Positions 43,271 through 53,389 of a stretch of 64,000 nt of DNA are shown here, in pieces. The notes under the pieces were generated by a model. That model saw only the letters and a list, made by a program, of their open reading frames with translations. It did not search any database and had not been told where the DNA came from. Position numbers and translations under genes: made by a program. The DNA is from Eukaryota sp. TZLM1-RC (Eukaryota; Metamonada: BaSk clade), in the NCBI GenBank assembly GCA_040285825.1, contig JAUPSS010000003.1, positions 2,294,001 through 2,358,000 of the forward strand, given 5' to 3'. Each line of letters starts with the position of its first letter. The first letter of the stretch is position 1.

Positions 43271-43945
43271 TCTTATAATTCATTTTTACGTAGAGCAATC
43301 TTATAATTCACCTTTATGTAAAGCTGAAGAAGTCAAAATTATCAAGTACACAGAAAAAATCAATAACTGGAAATCCAACTCACATACTCAATACCTTCTT
43401 TGTCCTATTGCTTTTTCTTTATTTGGAACATTGGATAAAACTGCGTTATCAACATTGGACAATCCTCCTTGAATTTTATCAATGATTTTGGTAATTTATG
43501 TCATTCAAGTGGTAAGAATTTTGCAGGGAATTTATGGAAGAATCGTATTATTTTCGCTTTGTACAGAAGTGTTCCCAAGTACTTGAGTTTAATGATGTCC
43601 AAACTTTATAAGGATTCATCAAGAGTTCGCGTGGAGAACTTTTTTTCTTATGTGTTTTAGTTTGTTTTGTTTTTATTTGATTCTTCGTATAAAACAAACT
43701 GCGTTATCTTTTTTGGACGATTTCTTTTTTATTGACAAAAATAGAACTGGAAGAACATTTGACCGAACGTTTTGGCAAAACCGAATTGTATTTTCTATTG
43801 TTTAAGGAATGTATAGCCTGGTTTCTAGCTTGTTGTTATCACTGGAAAAATTTAATGAAGAAAATGCTATAGGTAAGTTTTCAATACTAGATGTGGAGTT
43901 TGAGGAGATTGAATTTAAGTTTGTTACAATTTTGTTTGAATAAAA
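43271..43945 (+). mobile_element. LINE 'B' 3' end interrupted by a second LINE fragment
   Basis: Plus-strand coding AEEVKIIKYTEKINNW, CPIAFSLFGTLDKTALSTL, then a foreign block GKNFAGNLWKNRIIFALYRS (about 43,505-43,660, related to 509-715), and again LINE-B sequence NRTGRTFDRTFWQNRIVFSI, FSILDVEFEEIEFKF. It parallels 1,176-1,625 on the minus strand. Confidence 0.65.
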
Positions 43946-43984
43946 TATGTAAATATTTCAGTTAAAAAATAAAATAAAATATGT

Positions 43985-44583
43985 ATCAAAAAAATTACAG
44001 GATTAAGTTTTCTACTTTGAACCAAAGTGTCATTTGCAACATTACAGGAGACAAAGTCAACAATAGCTTCAGAGTTCTCAATCCAATCACAGTATACATC
44101 ACCTCTGTCATCAGAACCAAAATTATTCAATGACAGTGTTTCTTTCAGCAGACGCTCTTTGATACACGAGATTCTTTCAGTTCGTGCCATATTAAAAAAC
44201 GTGTCTCTAACAGCATCATGTAATGAAGTACGATAAGTTATCAATTTCGAACAATTCAAAGCATGACGCAAAGTGAGCTGTGGTGAAATCGAACAAATTC
44301 ATTTTGGTTTTGATTATAATTGATTAAATTATTCAATGACAGTGTTTCTTTCAGCAGACGCTCTTTGATACACGAGATTCTTTCAGTTCGTGCCATATTA
44401 AAAAACGTGTCTCTAACAGCATCATGTAATGAAGTACGATAAGTTATCATTTTCGAACAATTCAGAGCATGACGCAAAGTGAGCTGTGGTGAAATCGAAC
44501 AAATTCATTTTGGTTTTGATTATAATTGATTAATGGGGATATTCAAATATAATCTCATTTGAATGAATCCAATTCGAAATTCG
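43985..44583 (-). mobile_element. LINE 'A' fragment carrying a tandem duplication
   Basis: Minus-strand coding from the zinc-knuckle region down to ANDTLVQSRKLNPV. The stretch 44,121-44,326 is repeated at 44,327-44,532 (206 bp each) with only two or three differences, so the segment RHALNCSK...LKETLSLNN occurs twice. Confidence 0.75.
44121..44532. repeat. Tandem duplication, 2 x 206 bp
   Basis: Two adjacent units start AATTATTCAATGACAGTG and end TTGATTA. The differences seen are a few single bases. It arose inside an already inserted LINE. Confidence 0.85.
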
Positions 44584-44591
44584 AAATTTAC

Positions 44592-45195
44592 CAATGTCAG
44601 AATTCCGAACGTTCGCAACCCTTCCGAACGATCGGCCGAACTAGTTTTTGTTCATTTACACGTGTCAACACAGTTTTGTTTAAAGATGTTTTCCCAAATC
44701 CCTATTTCAACTACTACAATAGATTTCAATGTTTAAAAATCTGTATTCATACATAAATCCCCTTCTTTACATCAACTTTCTTCAATGCCAAAGCACCCTG
44801 TTTACAAACTTCTGAACAACGTTAACTACGATAAAGTGTCCAAAAATATTACTTCACAGTGCCGCTGCTGCAGTAAAATGCTAAAAGGTTCAGCCCGTCG
44901 CTTTTCCTCCCATTTCATTAAGGAGTATGGAGCTGGATATGCCTTATGTACTCAATTATCCACCATTTATGTCAAGGATCTAAACACTGTCCTAAGTTAA
45001 TGACCTAGATTTAGATGTTGTAGAACTTTCTGAATAAAAGTTTACTTTGTTGGTTGATAGTGAGTGCAATAGTATAAGGAAGGAGGAGATAAACAGCGTT
45101 TTGATATTAATGAATCAAAACGAGATGCCGAACTAACCGAACGTATCAGTAGGTGCCGAACATTCGGCCGAACTAGTTCAGTAATTCTAACATTG
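44592..45195 (+). mobile_element. Miniature hAT-like DNA transposon
   Basis: 604 bp bounded by imperfect terminal inverted repeats: left CAATGTCAGAATTCCGAAC, right (inverted) CAATGTTAGAATTACTGAAC, with subterminal CCGAAC/GTTCGG motifs on both sides. A perfect 8-bp target duplication AAATTTAC lies outside both ends (44,584-44,591 and 45,196-45,203), the length typical of hAT elements. Inside is a 71-codon ORF with a BED-like finger but no transposase core. Confidence 0.85.
44785..45000 (+). CDS. BED-like zinc-finger ORF inside the miniature hAT element
   Basis: 71 codons from ATG to TAA. CRCCSKML...RRFSSHF..EYGAGYALC gives a C-x2-C plus a downstream His and Cys, a BED-like arrangement with an unusual final ligand. 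It ends KDLNTVLS, and a related stretch (KDLNTLL) is found at 59.74-59.94 kb. It is probably the truncated N-terminus of the parental transposase, possibly still translated as a DNA-binding peptide. Confidence 0.4.
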   Translation: MPKHPVYKLLNNVNYDKVSKNITSQCRCCSKMLKGSARRFSSHFIKEYGAGYALCTQLSTIYVKDLNTVLS

Positions 45196-45344
45196 AAATT
45201 TACATATGAAATTTCTTGTCCTTTCAAGTAATTTCTCACAATTTTTCCTTGTTAATGAAAACCAAAAATTTTAATTGAGTTCTTTGATTCAAATGAAATC
45301 CTGATAATGTTGCAACTGACACTCTACTAAATGTTCGCATTCTA

Positions 45345-46931
45345 ATGTCTCACTTCGAGTGTACGGTCTGCCGTGAGACCCTGGATAATCCCACTACTCT
45401 GCCTTGTGGTCATAGCTTTTGTCGTGATCGTTGTCTCGAAGCTTTTCGAAAAGACAATACTCGTTGTCCCCTTTGTCGGGAAGAAATGCCTCCTCCCCCT
45501 TTCCGAATCAACATTGTTTTGCGAGATGCTGTTGAGGCTAGTCGTAAAGAATCCGAAAATACTCCCATCTGTATGGAATGTGAGGAAGATACTGCTACTC
45601 GTTTCTGTCCTGAGTGTCCTGGTAGTTACTGTGATCCATGTTCCAGATCAGCCCATCAACCCAAAGTTCTCCGATCTCACAGCATGGTACCGATTCAACA
45701 AAAGAAAAACGTTGCTCCTATCAAGTGTTCTCATCATCCAACCAAGAACCTGGAGTATTTCTGCACACTTTGCAAGGTAGCGTTGTGCGATGCGTGTGGG
45801 TTCCTCAAAGCTCACTCTCATCACCCTGAAGAAGTTGTTCCTTTACCCATAGCCAAGAAGGTTTTCAATGTCAAGGCCAAGGAAGTGCAAGTTGCTGTTG
45901 GAGCTACCACTGCTGCTCTAGACTCTACGCAGGAACGTATTCAAGAAGTTGTTAATAAGGTTTTTGTTGAAGGTCAATCAATCTTTCATTCCTTGATTGG
46001 TGACATCATCAGACAGTCAATTTCAAAGGAAAAGGGACTTGATACATGCAGTTCTGTGGATGAGTTGCTAAACATCTCTGACCATTATGAAGAACAAATT
46101 CGTGAGCAGCTTGATACTGCATTTGAATCTCTCGCTGACTACAAAGATTCCCTGGCACAAAGCCTCAAATCTGTAAAGACAGAAGCTGATAAATTTAGGC
46201 TCAGTGTCTTTGCTGAAATGAAAGGCAAAGAAACCTTAGTGGATCAAAGTCCAAATACTTTGGTAAGGGGAGAACAATTAGTTTCACCTACTACGTTGGA
46301 TTTAATTGTCCAAAAAGGCAAGGTTTCTGCATTGGAAAATCCAGAATATACTTTTTTGGTAAATTCATTATCACGGGAGCTTCAATCAAGCTTGTTCGAG
46401 GGAGTGATTACCATGTGGAGTGGTGCAGTGATTCCTCAAGGATGGGCTCTTTGTGATGGGCAAAATGGAACACCAGATCTACGTGATAGGTTTGTTTTAG
46501 GGGCTTCTGATGTTCCTAATATTGGTCAAAAAGGAGGTCAAAATCAGGTTACATTGACTGAAGGGCAGGTTCCAAAACATAAGCATGGATTACGAATATC
46601 CCTCAATCAAGCAGGAGAACACCAGCATGGTCCAAATGATTTATTGAGGGATGATGGTGTTAAAATTGTTCAAAGCTACAGCTCCGAGCTTGATGATGCA
46701 GTTGTTAGACTTCGTCGTCAACGGTCTTCGGCTCATAGCGAATTCAAAACGCGGACACCTATTGGCTCCAGCTCAACAAGCCAGCAGATTCGTTCTGGGA
46801 AACTTTGTGAGGTGAGTACCACTGGAAGGCACACCCACACAGCAAATGGTTCTATTGAGTTTACTGGTAACAACCAACCTCATGAAAATAGACCAGCTTT
46901 CTTTAAACTTGCATTTATCATGAAGATTTAG
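45345..46931 (+). CDS. TRIM-like RING/B-box/coiled-coil protein with C-terminal phage tail-collar-like domain
   Basis: 528 residues, single exon, ATG after TTCTA, TAG stop. RING finger, residues about 8-46 (CTVCRETL...CGHSFC...CPLC, C3HC4). Two B-box-like zinc modules, about 75-110 (CMECEEDTATRFCPEC, CDPC) and 127-165 (CSHH...FCTLC, CDAC, HSHH). Helical coiled-coil about 175-345. From about 352 the sequence changes to GVITMWSGAVIPQGWALCDG, TPDLRDRFVLGA, three H-x-H motifs (KHKHG, EHQHG, RHTHT) and an ending NRPAFFKLAFIMKI, which match the tail-collar domain of phage tail fibres. RING proteins of this class are E3 ubiquitin ligases whose C-terminal domain picks the target. A collar domain in that position is unusual, and its ligand is unknown. 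Confidence 0.9.
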   Translation: MSHFECTVCRETLDNPTTLPCGHSFCRDRCLEAFRKDNTRCPLCREEMPPPPFRINIVLRDAVEASRKESENTPICMECEEDTATRFCPECPGSYCDPCSRSAHQPKVLRSHSMVPIQQKKNVAPIKCSHHPTKNLEYFCTLCKVALCDACGFLKAHSHHPEEVVPLPIAKKVFNVKAKEVQVAVGATTAALDSTQERIQEVVNKVFVEGQSIFHSLIGDIIRQSISKEKGLDTCSSVDELLNISDHYEEQIREQLDTAFESLADYKDSLAQSLKSVKTEADKFRLSVFAEMKGKETLVDQSPNTLVRGEQLVSPTTLDLIVQKGKVSALENPEYTFLVNSLSRELQSSLFEGVITMWSGAVIPQGWALCDGQNGTPDLRDRFVLGASDVPNIGQKGGQNQVTLTEGQVPKHKHGLRISLNQAGEHQHGPNDLLRDDGVKIVQSYSSELDDAVVRLRRQRSSAHSEFKTRTPIGSSSTSQQIRSGKLCEVSTTGRHTHTANGSIEFTGNNQPHENRPAFFKLAFIMKI

Positions 46932-47881
46932 ATTTTGTTCACTGCTATAAACACATGGATTGATACCACTTTTGTATAATGCTAACTTGCTAGAAGTTGT
47001 GCACGTATTGGAGTGTATAAAGTTGTAGCATTAAAAAATAGTGTAAAGAACAGCAATAATTTTCAGCGCTCTCTCAATTTGTTGTACCAACAAATTTTAA
47101 AAAAGTTTATGTCAATGATGAGATCAAAGGAAACAACAGATTTGTTTTCATCGGCGTAACAATATAATCCTTAAATTCTGTAATTTAGAATAATGTTACA
47201 GAATAAAAGTTTGTTATATCTCAGTGTTGTGCATTTAATTGTCTTTTTGGGTTCTTTCTCAACACATTAATCATGAATCAACTCAAAAATCACATTTTGA
47301 ATGATGTACTTCTTGTGTTGTTATTGATGATGTGACAATAAAACTCTTGTGCCTAAAACTTCAGGAACAATTTGCATTTAAATATTCGTTCTATAAGGAG
47401 ATATGTATTTTTAAAAGCACAACATTTCAGTATATGCATTCGATAAACCATCTACAAAGAATCCACTGCAATAATTTGGGTATTGAAGCTGTTGTTTCTA
47501 CTTATTTTCTTACTGACGAAATTTGGAAACTGGGTTCTTGAGTTTTCGTTAAATTATTTTTCTTTTTCTAAGTTTTCATAACAGACTGCGTTTCAAATTC
47601 GTTAAGGTGATGGAAAAAACTTCCAACACAGCCACTCACTTTCAAACTTTTTCTGGAATATATCACCAAAGTATTAGTACTGTATTATTGTGAAATCATC
47701 CAACAATGAACTGGAATGTGTCAATTTTTGCCAAGCACAATTGGGCTTTCAAACACTGAAACAATGTTTCAAAACATATATTTCAAAACACCTCAGCGAG
47801 AGAGATCCTGAAAAGATATTCTGAACAGAAGATGTTCAGCAACAACTGAAACAAAACGGTTTTATTACACACTGTTAAACA
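46932..47881. other. Spacer between TRIM-collar gene and small gene
   Basis: AT-rich. AATAAA-type signals occur at about 47,190-47,205, downstream of the TRIM-collar gene. A 69-codon ORF at 47,332-47,541 shows nothing recognisable. Confidence 0.45.
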
Positions 47882-48308
47882 ATGGAGAGTGACGAAGAAA
47901 GAGAGCACAGACGCCAAGAGTACTATAAGACTCACGAACGGCCTCCACAAGAACAGCTACAGGAAGAGCGTCGAGACAGACGTCACAGAAAGCATGGTAC
48001 ACATGGCATTCACGGATGGTTTAGATATGGTCCACATGAACAATTGCCGTTCAGCTTAGGAGACTCAGGACCTAATGGTAAGTTGATCGCTCCGTCTGAC
48101 TATAGGATGTTTTGTCAATTTGGAAACCAAGGAAGTTCGGAAGTTCAAACCCGAAGCTGAAACCCAATTCAAGTTTTATGGACCAAAGTCCCATATTGTC
48201 CCCGGCAAAGACACAGGACCAATGGGAGGTGATTTCGATTTGCGAAATAGTCAGTTATTTGAGCCTAGAGACCCAGATGATCCATTTTACAAAGATATGT
48301 ACATGTAA
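47882..48308 (+). CDS. Small charged two-exon protein (132 aa), copy 1
   Basis: Exon 1 is 47882-48077, exon 2 is 48106-48308. The intron is only 28 nt (GTAAGT...CTATAG, phase 1). Joining restores GPNG-CFVNLETKEVRKFKPE, and the paralogue at 48.9-49.3 kb supports this. The N-terminus is Glu/Arg/His rich (EERRDRRHRKHG), then a conserved HGWFRYGPHEQLP, and a C-terminal GGDFDLRNSQLFEPRDPDDP...MYM. There is no signal peptide or membrane segment. I do not recognise the family. It is the same-strand downstream neighbour of the TRIM-collar gene. Confidence 0.85.
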
Positions 48309-48859
48309 GAACCATTGATTATAAACAAAACGTTCAATAAACCTGAATACTACTTGACATCACCACACTGATAAGAGAGCTAATCTTCGAACGTCTGCTT
48401 TGGAATTGGCAATCAATTGGCAATTTTTCAATATTGTCAATAGTGTTGACAACGTCATCAATCTTATTAGCAGACTCAGAAATATATTTAATTCAAATCT
48501 GCTTGGTCTGTTTGAGACATTATTGATTAACAACTACTTTTACATTTTTCTCATTGTTTTGTTCTTTATTCCCCCTAAGAATCACCATGTCAAAATTGTG
48601 CTCATGGGTTAAATTTTCTGCTGATAACTATTTGCCATTTATTATTTTTTTTATTTTTTATTGGATCGCAATTATTAGATTCCCAATTCAATTTTCCCAA
48701 ACTTCAGACATTAGTCTAGTAACAGTATGCCCACCATCTTCTAATTCATAACCTTTATGTGTCGAAAGATCACAATCTATATTATCAAGCAATCCTTCAT
48801 ATCACCAGTGTTCAATTGAATTTCACTCATCAACGCTTTATTACCAAGCTATCAGTAAA
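48309..48859. other. Centre of the inverted duplication, no gene
   Basis: AT-rich DNA between the two convergent small genes. It holds both 3' flanks. I see no palindrome at the centre. Confidence 0.5.
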
Positions 48860-49287
48860 TCACATATACATGTTCTGGTAAAATTCATCATCGGGATCTT
48901 TTGGTTCCATCAATTGATTGTTTTTCAGATCAAAATCACCACCTCTTGGTCCAGTATCTCTACCTCCAACATGTTCTTTTGGACCATACATCTTTACTCC
49001 AATTTCTGTCTCAGGCTTGAACTTTCGCACTTCCTTGGTCTGTAAGTTTAAAAAACATCCTTTGATTAGTGGTTGATTAAAAGAATAAGTGGAAGCGCAA
49101 CGTGGCATTACGTTATCACCAGTATTTCAAACAAACCATTGGGTCCTGAATTTCCGAGATTATGAGGTAATTGTTCGTGGGGACCATATCTAAACCAACC
49201 ATGAACATCCTCTGTACCATGCTTTTGATGTCTTCTTTCACGGCGTTCGTCACGAAGACGTTGTTGTTCTTCAGGAGCTCTAGACAT
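48860..49287 (-). CDS. Small charged two-exon protein (116 aa), copy 2
   Basis: Minus-strand exons 49137-49287 and 48860-49059, joined across a 77-nt phase-1 intron (GTTTGT...CAAAG). The splice restores GPNG-CFLNLQTKEVRKFKPE in register with copy 1. Shared blocks: RERRHQKHG, HGWFRYGPHEQLP, GGDFDLKNNQLMEPKDPDDE, MYM end. Copy 1 and copy 2 share the intron position but differ in intron length, and proteins are roughly two-thirds identical by eye. The start is chosen at MSRAPEEQQ because it aligns with copy 1 length. An upstream in-frame ATG-like start (49,347) would add 20 residues. Function unknown. Confidence 0.82.
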
Positions 49288-50773
49288 ACTGGCAACAATT
49301 GTGGAACAAATTCTGGTCAGTTTAAAAAAGGACAGAATATCTTTCACTGTAGAGGTTTACAGTGTTCTACCACTAACCTTTTTTCAAGTTCAATTTGTCA
49401 AGAGTTCAATCTTTTCGGTATTGTATGTGAATCCTTGTAATCCACAACATCCTGATCAATAATTGTGAATTTAGCTCAGTTTTAATTTAATTAATTATAT
49501 TTAATTTTTTTATTTCTTTATCTATTTATCTATTCTTTGTTTTTCACATTTATAGTAATCAAAACAGAAAATTATTGCGTGTTAGAAAAATTGAAACAAG
49601 TGTTATATTGTAAAAGTCCATAAACAAACACATACTTATAGTCTTTTATTGAACAAAACAACCAAAATAGTGGCTGATGCATTTAATTCTTCATTGATCA
49701 ATTGTGAACAACGCAAATTATATAATACAGTGTCTCAGATCTTTATTCATAGTTTTCAACATCCTTTTGAAGACTGAAAATACCAGCTTCTCACCTGTAA
49801 CTCCCAGAGAAAGTCCTTTCGAATCCTGACACAGTTTTGAACTATAACCGCAAAATTTCTATGCAGTTGAATCACAACTTACATATTTTGTGTGATGATT
49901 TCAGTGCCTTCAGTTTTTCACAACATTGAATTAAGTTAAAAACACATAGCTGTCAAAGCACGAAATTTGTGCCATTAGGGCATTGATATTGGACAGTTCT
50001 GAATAACAAAAGTTATCAACAGCATCAACTGTAAAATTTGCTCCTCGGCTGAAAGCCTAATTATGGAAGTTTAGTTTTATCTATTCTTGTTTTTTGGCAA
50101 TCATTTATGCGTCAATGACGATTGAAGCAATAAAATTCAAGATGATGTAAATGTTTGCCAGATATTGTCATCACAATTTTCCTTTTCGAACTACGAACAA
50201 TTACAAATGTTCTTGATTCAGTTAGATACATCCTCTTCAACAACAATGTCAGTATTCTGCATAGTTTCTGTAGGCGTTTTAAATGAGCTGTCTCGCAAAA
50301 CTCAAAATGATTAATTATTTTGTATACTGATTGAAATGGTCAATCAAAATCCTGGTGATAGACTGTCGAATTTCTTTCAGAGCTAATCATTTGAAAGTTT
50401 CGGTATTACTTTGATGTGTATTAATGTTTACTATGTTAAACTGTTTTGAAATAATAATGTTAATAATAATGTGTTTAGACTAAAATAATATACAGATGTA
50501 TAATTGTATCAGTTTAAATTTCCAGACCTTGGTAACACTCAAATTTTTTGAAGAGGTTTTCCTGTCAAGCAGGAAAAGTAACATGCAAAAGGCAGAAGAC
50601 ACGAATTTTGTGAAATAATTTTGTTGTTCTCATTTGTGAATAAAACCGTTTGTGCACCGTTTTATTAGAACTGAATCAAATTAACCTAAAATTTTAAACC
50701 TTGACAACATTAAATGTTTTACCATGATGAAATTATTATATCAATCAATATAATTATAAAACACAAAAGAAAT
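49288..50773. other. Spacer between small gene copy 2 and TRIM-collar copy 2
   Basis: About 1.5 kb of AT-rich DNA with no convincing ORF. It is longer than the corresponding 0.95-kb spacer on the other arm and does not align with it by eye. Confidence 0.5.
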
Positions 50774-52539
50774 CTAAACCTTCATGATAAAAGCAAGCTT
50801 ATAGAAAGCCGGTCTATTTTCGTGGGGTTCGTTGTTACCACTGAAATCCATAGAGCCATTTGCAGTGTGGATGTGCCTTCCAGTGAAACTTTTTCCACAA
50901 GGTTTCTCGGTACCGATTTGCTGCTGGCTTGTAGGGCTCGGGTGAGGTCTCAATTGGGGAGGTATGCCAGAACGAATGCTTTGTGAATAAAGTGACGAAT
51001 CAGTACTTTGGACATTCTTCTTCTTTTCGTGGGGTTGGTTGCTACCAGTAAATTCCATAGAAGCACTTGCAGTGTGGCTGTACACTCCACTGCTTCTCAA
51101 CTTGCAAGGTTTTCCGGAGCATATTTGCTGCAGGTTTTTTGTTGTGTTACTAGAAGGAGTAGGGCGAGTACGTAGACTAGCGACTAGGTCACCTTGCTCA
51201 GGGCTGTATTTTTTAACAGTTTTAACACCATCCCTCAAAAAATCGTATTGGCTGTGCTGGTGATCCCCTGCCTGATCGAGCGTAATCTGTATTCTATGCT
51301 TATGTTTTGGAACCTGCCCTTCAGTCAATGTAACTTGATCTTGACCTCCTTTTTGACCAATACTAGAAACATCAGACGCCCCTAAAACAAACCTATCACG
51401 TAGATCTGGTGTTCCATTTTTCCCGTCACAAAGAACCCATCCTTGAGGAATCACTGCACCACTCCACATGGTAATGACTCCCTCGAACAAGCTTGATTGA
51501 AGCTCCCGTGATAATGAATTTACCAAAAAAAGTATATTCTGGATTTTCCAATACAGAAACCTTGCCTTTTTGTGCAATTAAATCCAGCGTACTAGGTGAA
51601 ACTACTTGTTCTTCCCTTACCAAAGTATTTCTACTTTGATCCACTAAGGCTTCTTTGCCTTTCATATCAGCAAAGACACTGAGCCTAAATTTATCAGCTT
51701 CGTTCTTCACAGATTTGAGGCTTTGAGCCAGGGAATCCTTGTAGTCGGCGAGAGATTCAAAAGCAGTGTCAAGCTGCTCACGAATTTGTTCTTCATATTG
51801 GTCAGAGATGTTTAGCAACTCATCCACAGAACTACAAGTATCAAGTCCCCTTTTCCTTTGAAATTGACTGTCTGATGACGTCACCAATCAAGGAATGAAA
51901 GATTGATTGACCTTCAACAAAAACCTTATTAACAACTTCTTGAATACGTTCCTGCGTAGAGTCTAAAGCAGCAGTCGTAGCCCCAACAGCAACTTGCACT
52001 TCCTTGGTCTTGTCGTTGAAAACCTTCTTGGCTATGGGTAAAGGAACAACTTCTTCAGGGTGATGAGAGTGAGCTTTGAGGAACATACACGCATCGCACA
52101 ACGCTACGTTGCAAAGTGTGCGGAAATACTCCAGGTTCTTGGTTGGATGATGAGAACACTTGATAGGAGCAACGTTTTTCTTTTGTTGAATCGGTACCAT
52201 GCTGTGAGATCGGAGAACTTTGGGTTGATGGGTTGATCTGGAACATGGATCACAGTAACTACCAGGACACTTAGGACAGAAACGAGTAGCAGTATCTTCC
52301 TCACATTCCATACAGATGGGAGTATTTTCGGATTCTTTACGACTAGCCTCAATAGCATCTCGCAAAACAATGTTGATTCGGTAAGGGGGAGGAGGCATTT
52401 CTTCCCGACAAAGGGGACAACGAGTATTGTCTTTTCGAAAAGCTTCGAGACAGCGATCACGACAAAAGCTATGACCACAAGGCAGAGTAGTGGGATTCTC
52501 CAGTGTTTCACGGCAAACCGTACACTCGAAGTGAGACAT
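50774..52539 (-). pseudogene. Second TRIM / tail-collar gene, frameshifted
   Basis: Same architecture as the 45.3-kb gene, about 97% identical at DNA level over the RING/B-box part by eye. The frame breaks twice: a GGG run has become GGGG (51,847-51,850), and a T6 run has become T7 (51,525-51,531). Both are +1 changes in homopolymers. In addition one B-box cysteine is changed (FCTLC to FRTLC), and the collar has an internal expansion with two extra Ser/Pro-rich, H-x-H-bearing units before the ending NRPAFYKLAFIMKV. The substitution of a zinc ligand argues for real decay, but base-calling errors in the two runs cannot be excluded. Confidence 0.85.
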
Positions 52540-53389
52540 TGGATTGGGAAAGCTTGATATAAAATCTAAAACTAGATCAAATGAAATTTCTTATTGTAAA
52601 ACCAAAGACATGTGATGGATCCAAAAATATTTCAGTACCCGAAGAACTCCTCTACAACACCTTCATACACTTGTTCATAACACTTACTCTTCAAATTGGA
52701 TCAAAGAAAGAACACTAAACGTTAGCAATCGATTCGTTGTGTGAAATTCAATGTGGGAATGTGAGAATTTAAGGAGGACCCACCTCATCCTTTTTCTTCT
52801 TATGAACATGAACTGAATGTTATTGATTGACATTGGATGTGCTTTTAAGTATCTTGTTACAACAAATAAGCAATACAGGTACAACTTGTTGACCATTTCT
52901 GTCAAGATTAACCATTTTAAGCACATCATTATAATTTTTTTGCTCTTCAACAAACGATTAGAAATAATCAAAATTTAACAGCACTAACCAAACACAATGC
53001 GCAAATGCGTGTTCACCAACAATTGTCAAGATTTGTATTGTGTATTAAAAGTTGATTTCAAAGCTGCAAATTTGACTGTTTGGTGAACAGAGGTTCAACG
53101 CATTATGAGAAAAGAATGTATCTACTGAGATCAAAGACCTCAATTCGACTGTTATTCCTTCAACTGTAAGTGTTTCACCATTTTCTTAATAATTGAGCTC
53201 TCTTTTTCGTCAATCATCAATGGAATGTTACAAGTATAAACAATGGTGAAATTTTACACAGTTAATCAACAGGGCATTTCGGCTTTTTTATCATGATAGG
53301 TTCATCTACAGGGAATTGAAGGTACCGTTTCAGAATAAATATTATTATTCGATAATTTGATAATTTAATAAATTAAAAAAAATGAAATA
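52540..53389. other. Upstream region of TRIM-collar copy 2, no gene
   Basis: AT-rich, no recognised gene. A 95-codon minus-strand ORF (52,684-52,971) has no visible domain. Confidence 0.45.

Noticed and set aside
6700-44600. CRISPR arrays
   Set aside because: No regularly spaced short direct repeats were seen, and the DNA is eukaryotic.
45373-45780. Alternative-frame 135-codon ORF with hydrophobic segments (also at 52,104-52,511)
   Set aside because: It overlaps the TRIM-like frame, and its conservation in the second copy follows from 97% DNA identity.
45345-46931. Phage or bacterial contamination because of the tail-collar domain
   Set aside because: The collar is in the same frame as RING and B-box domains, occurs in two genomic copies and is flanked by intron-containing genes and LINEs.
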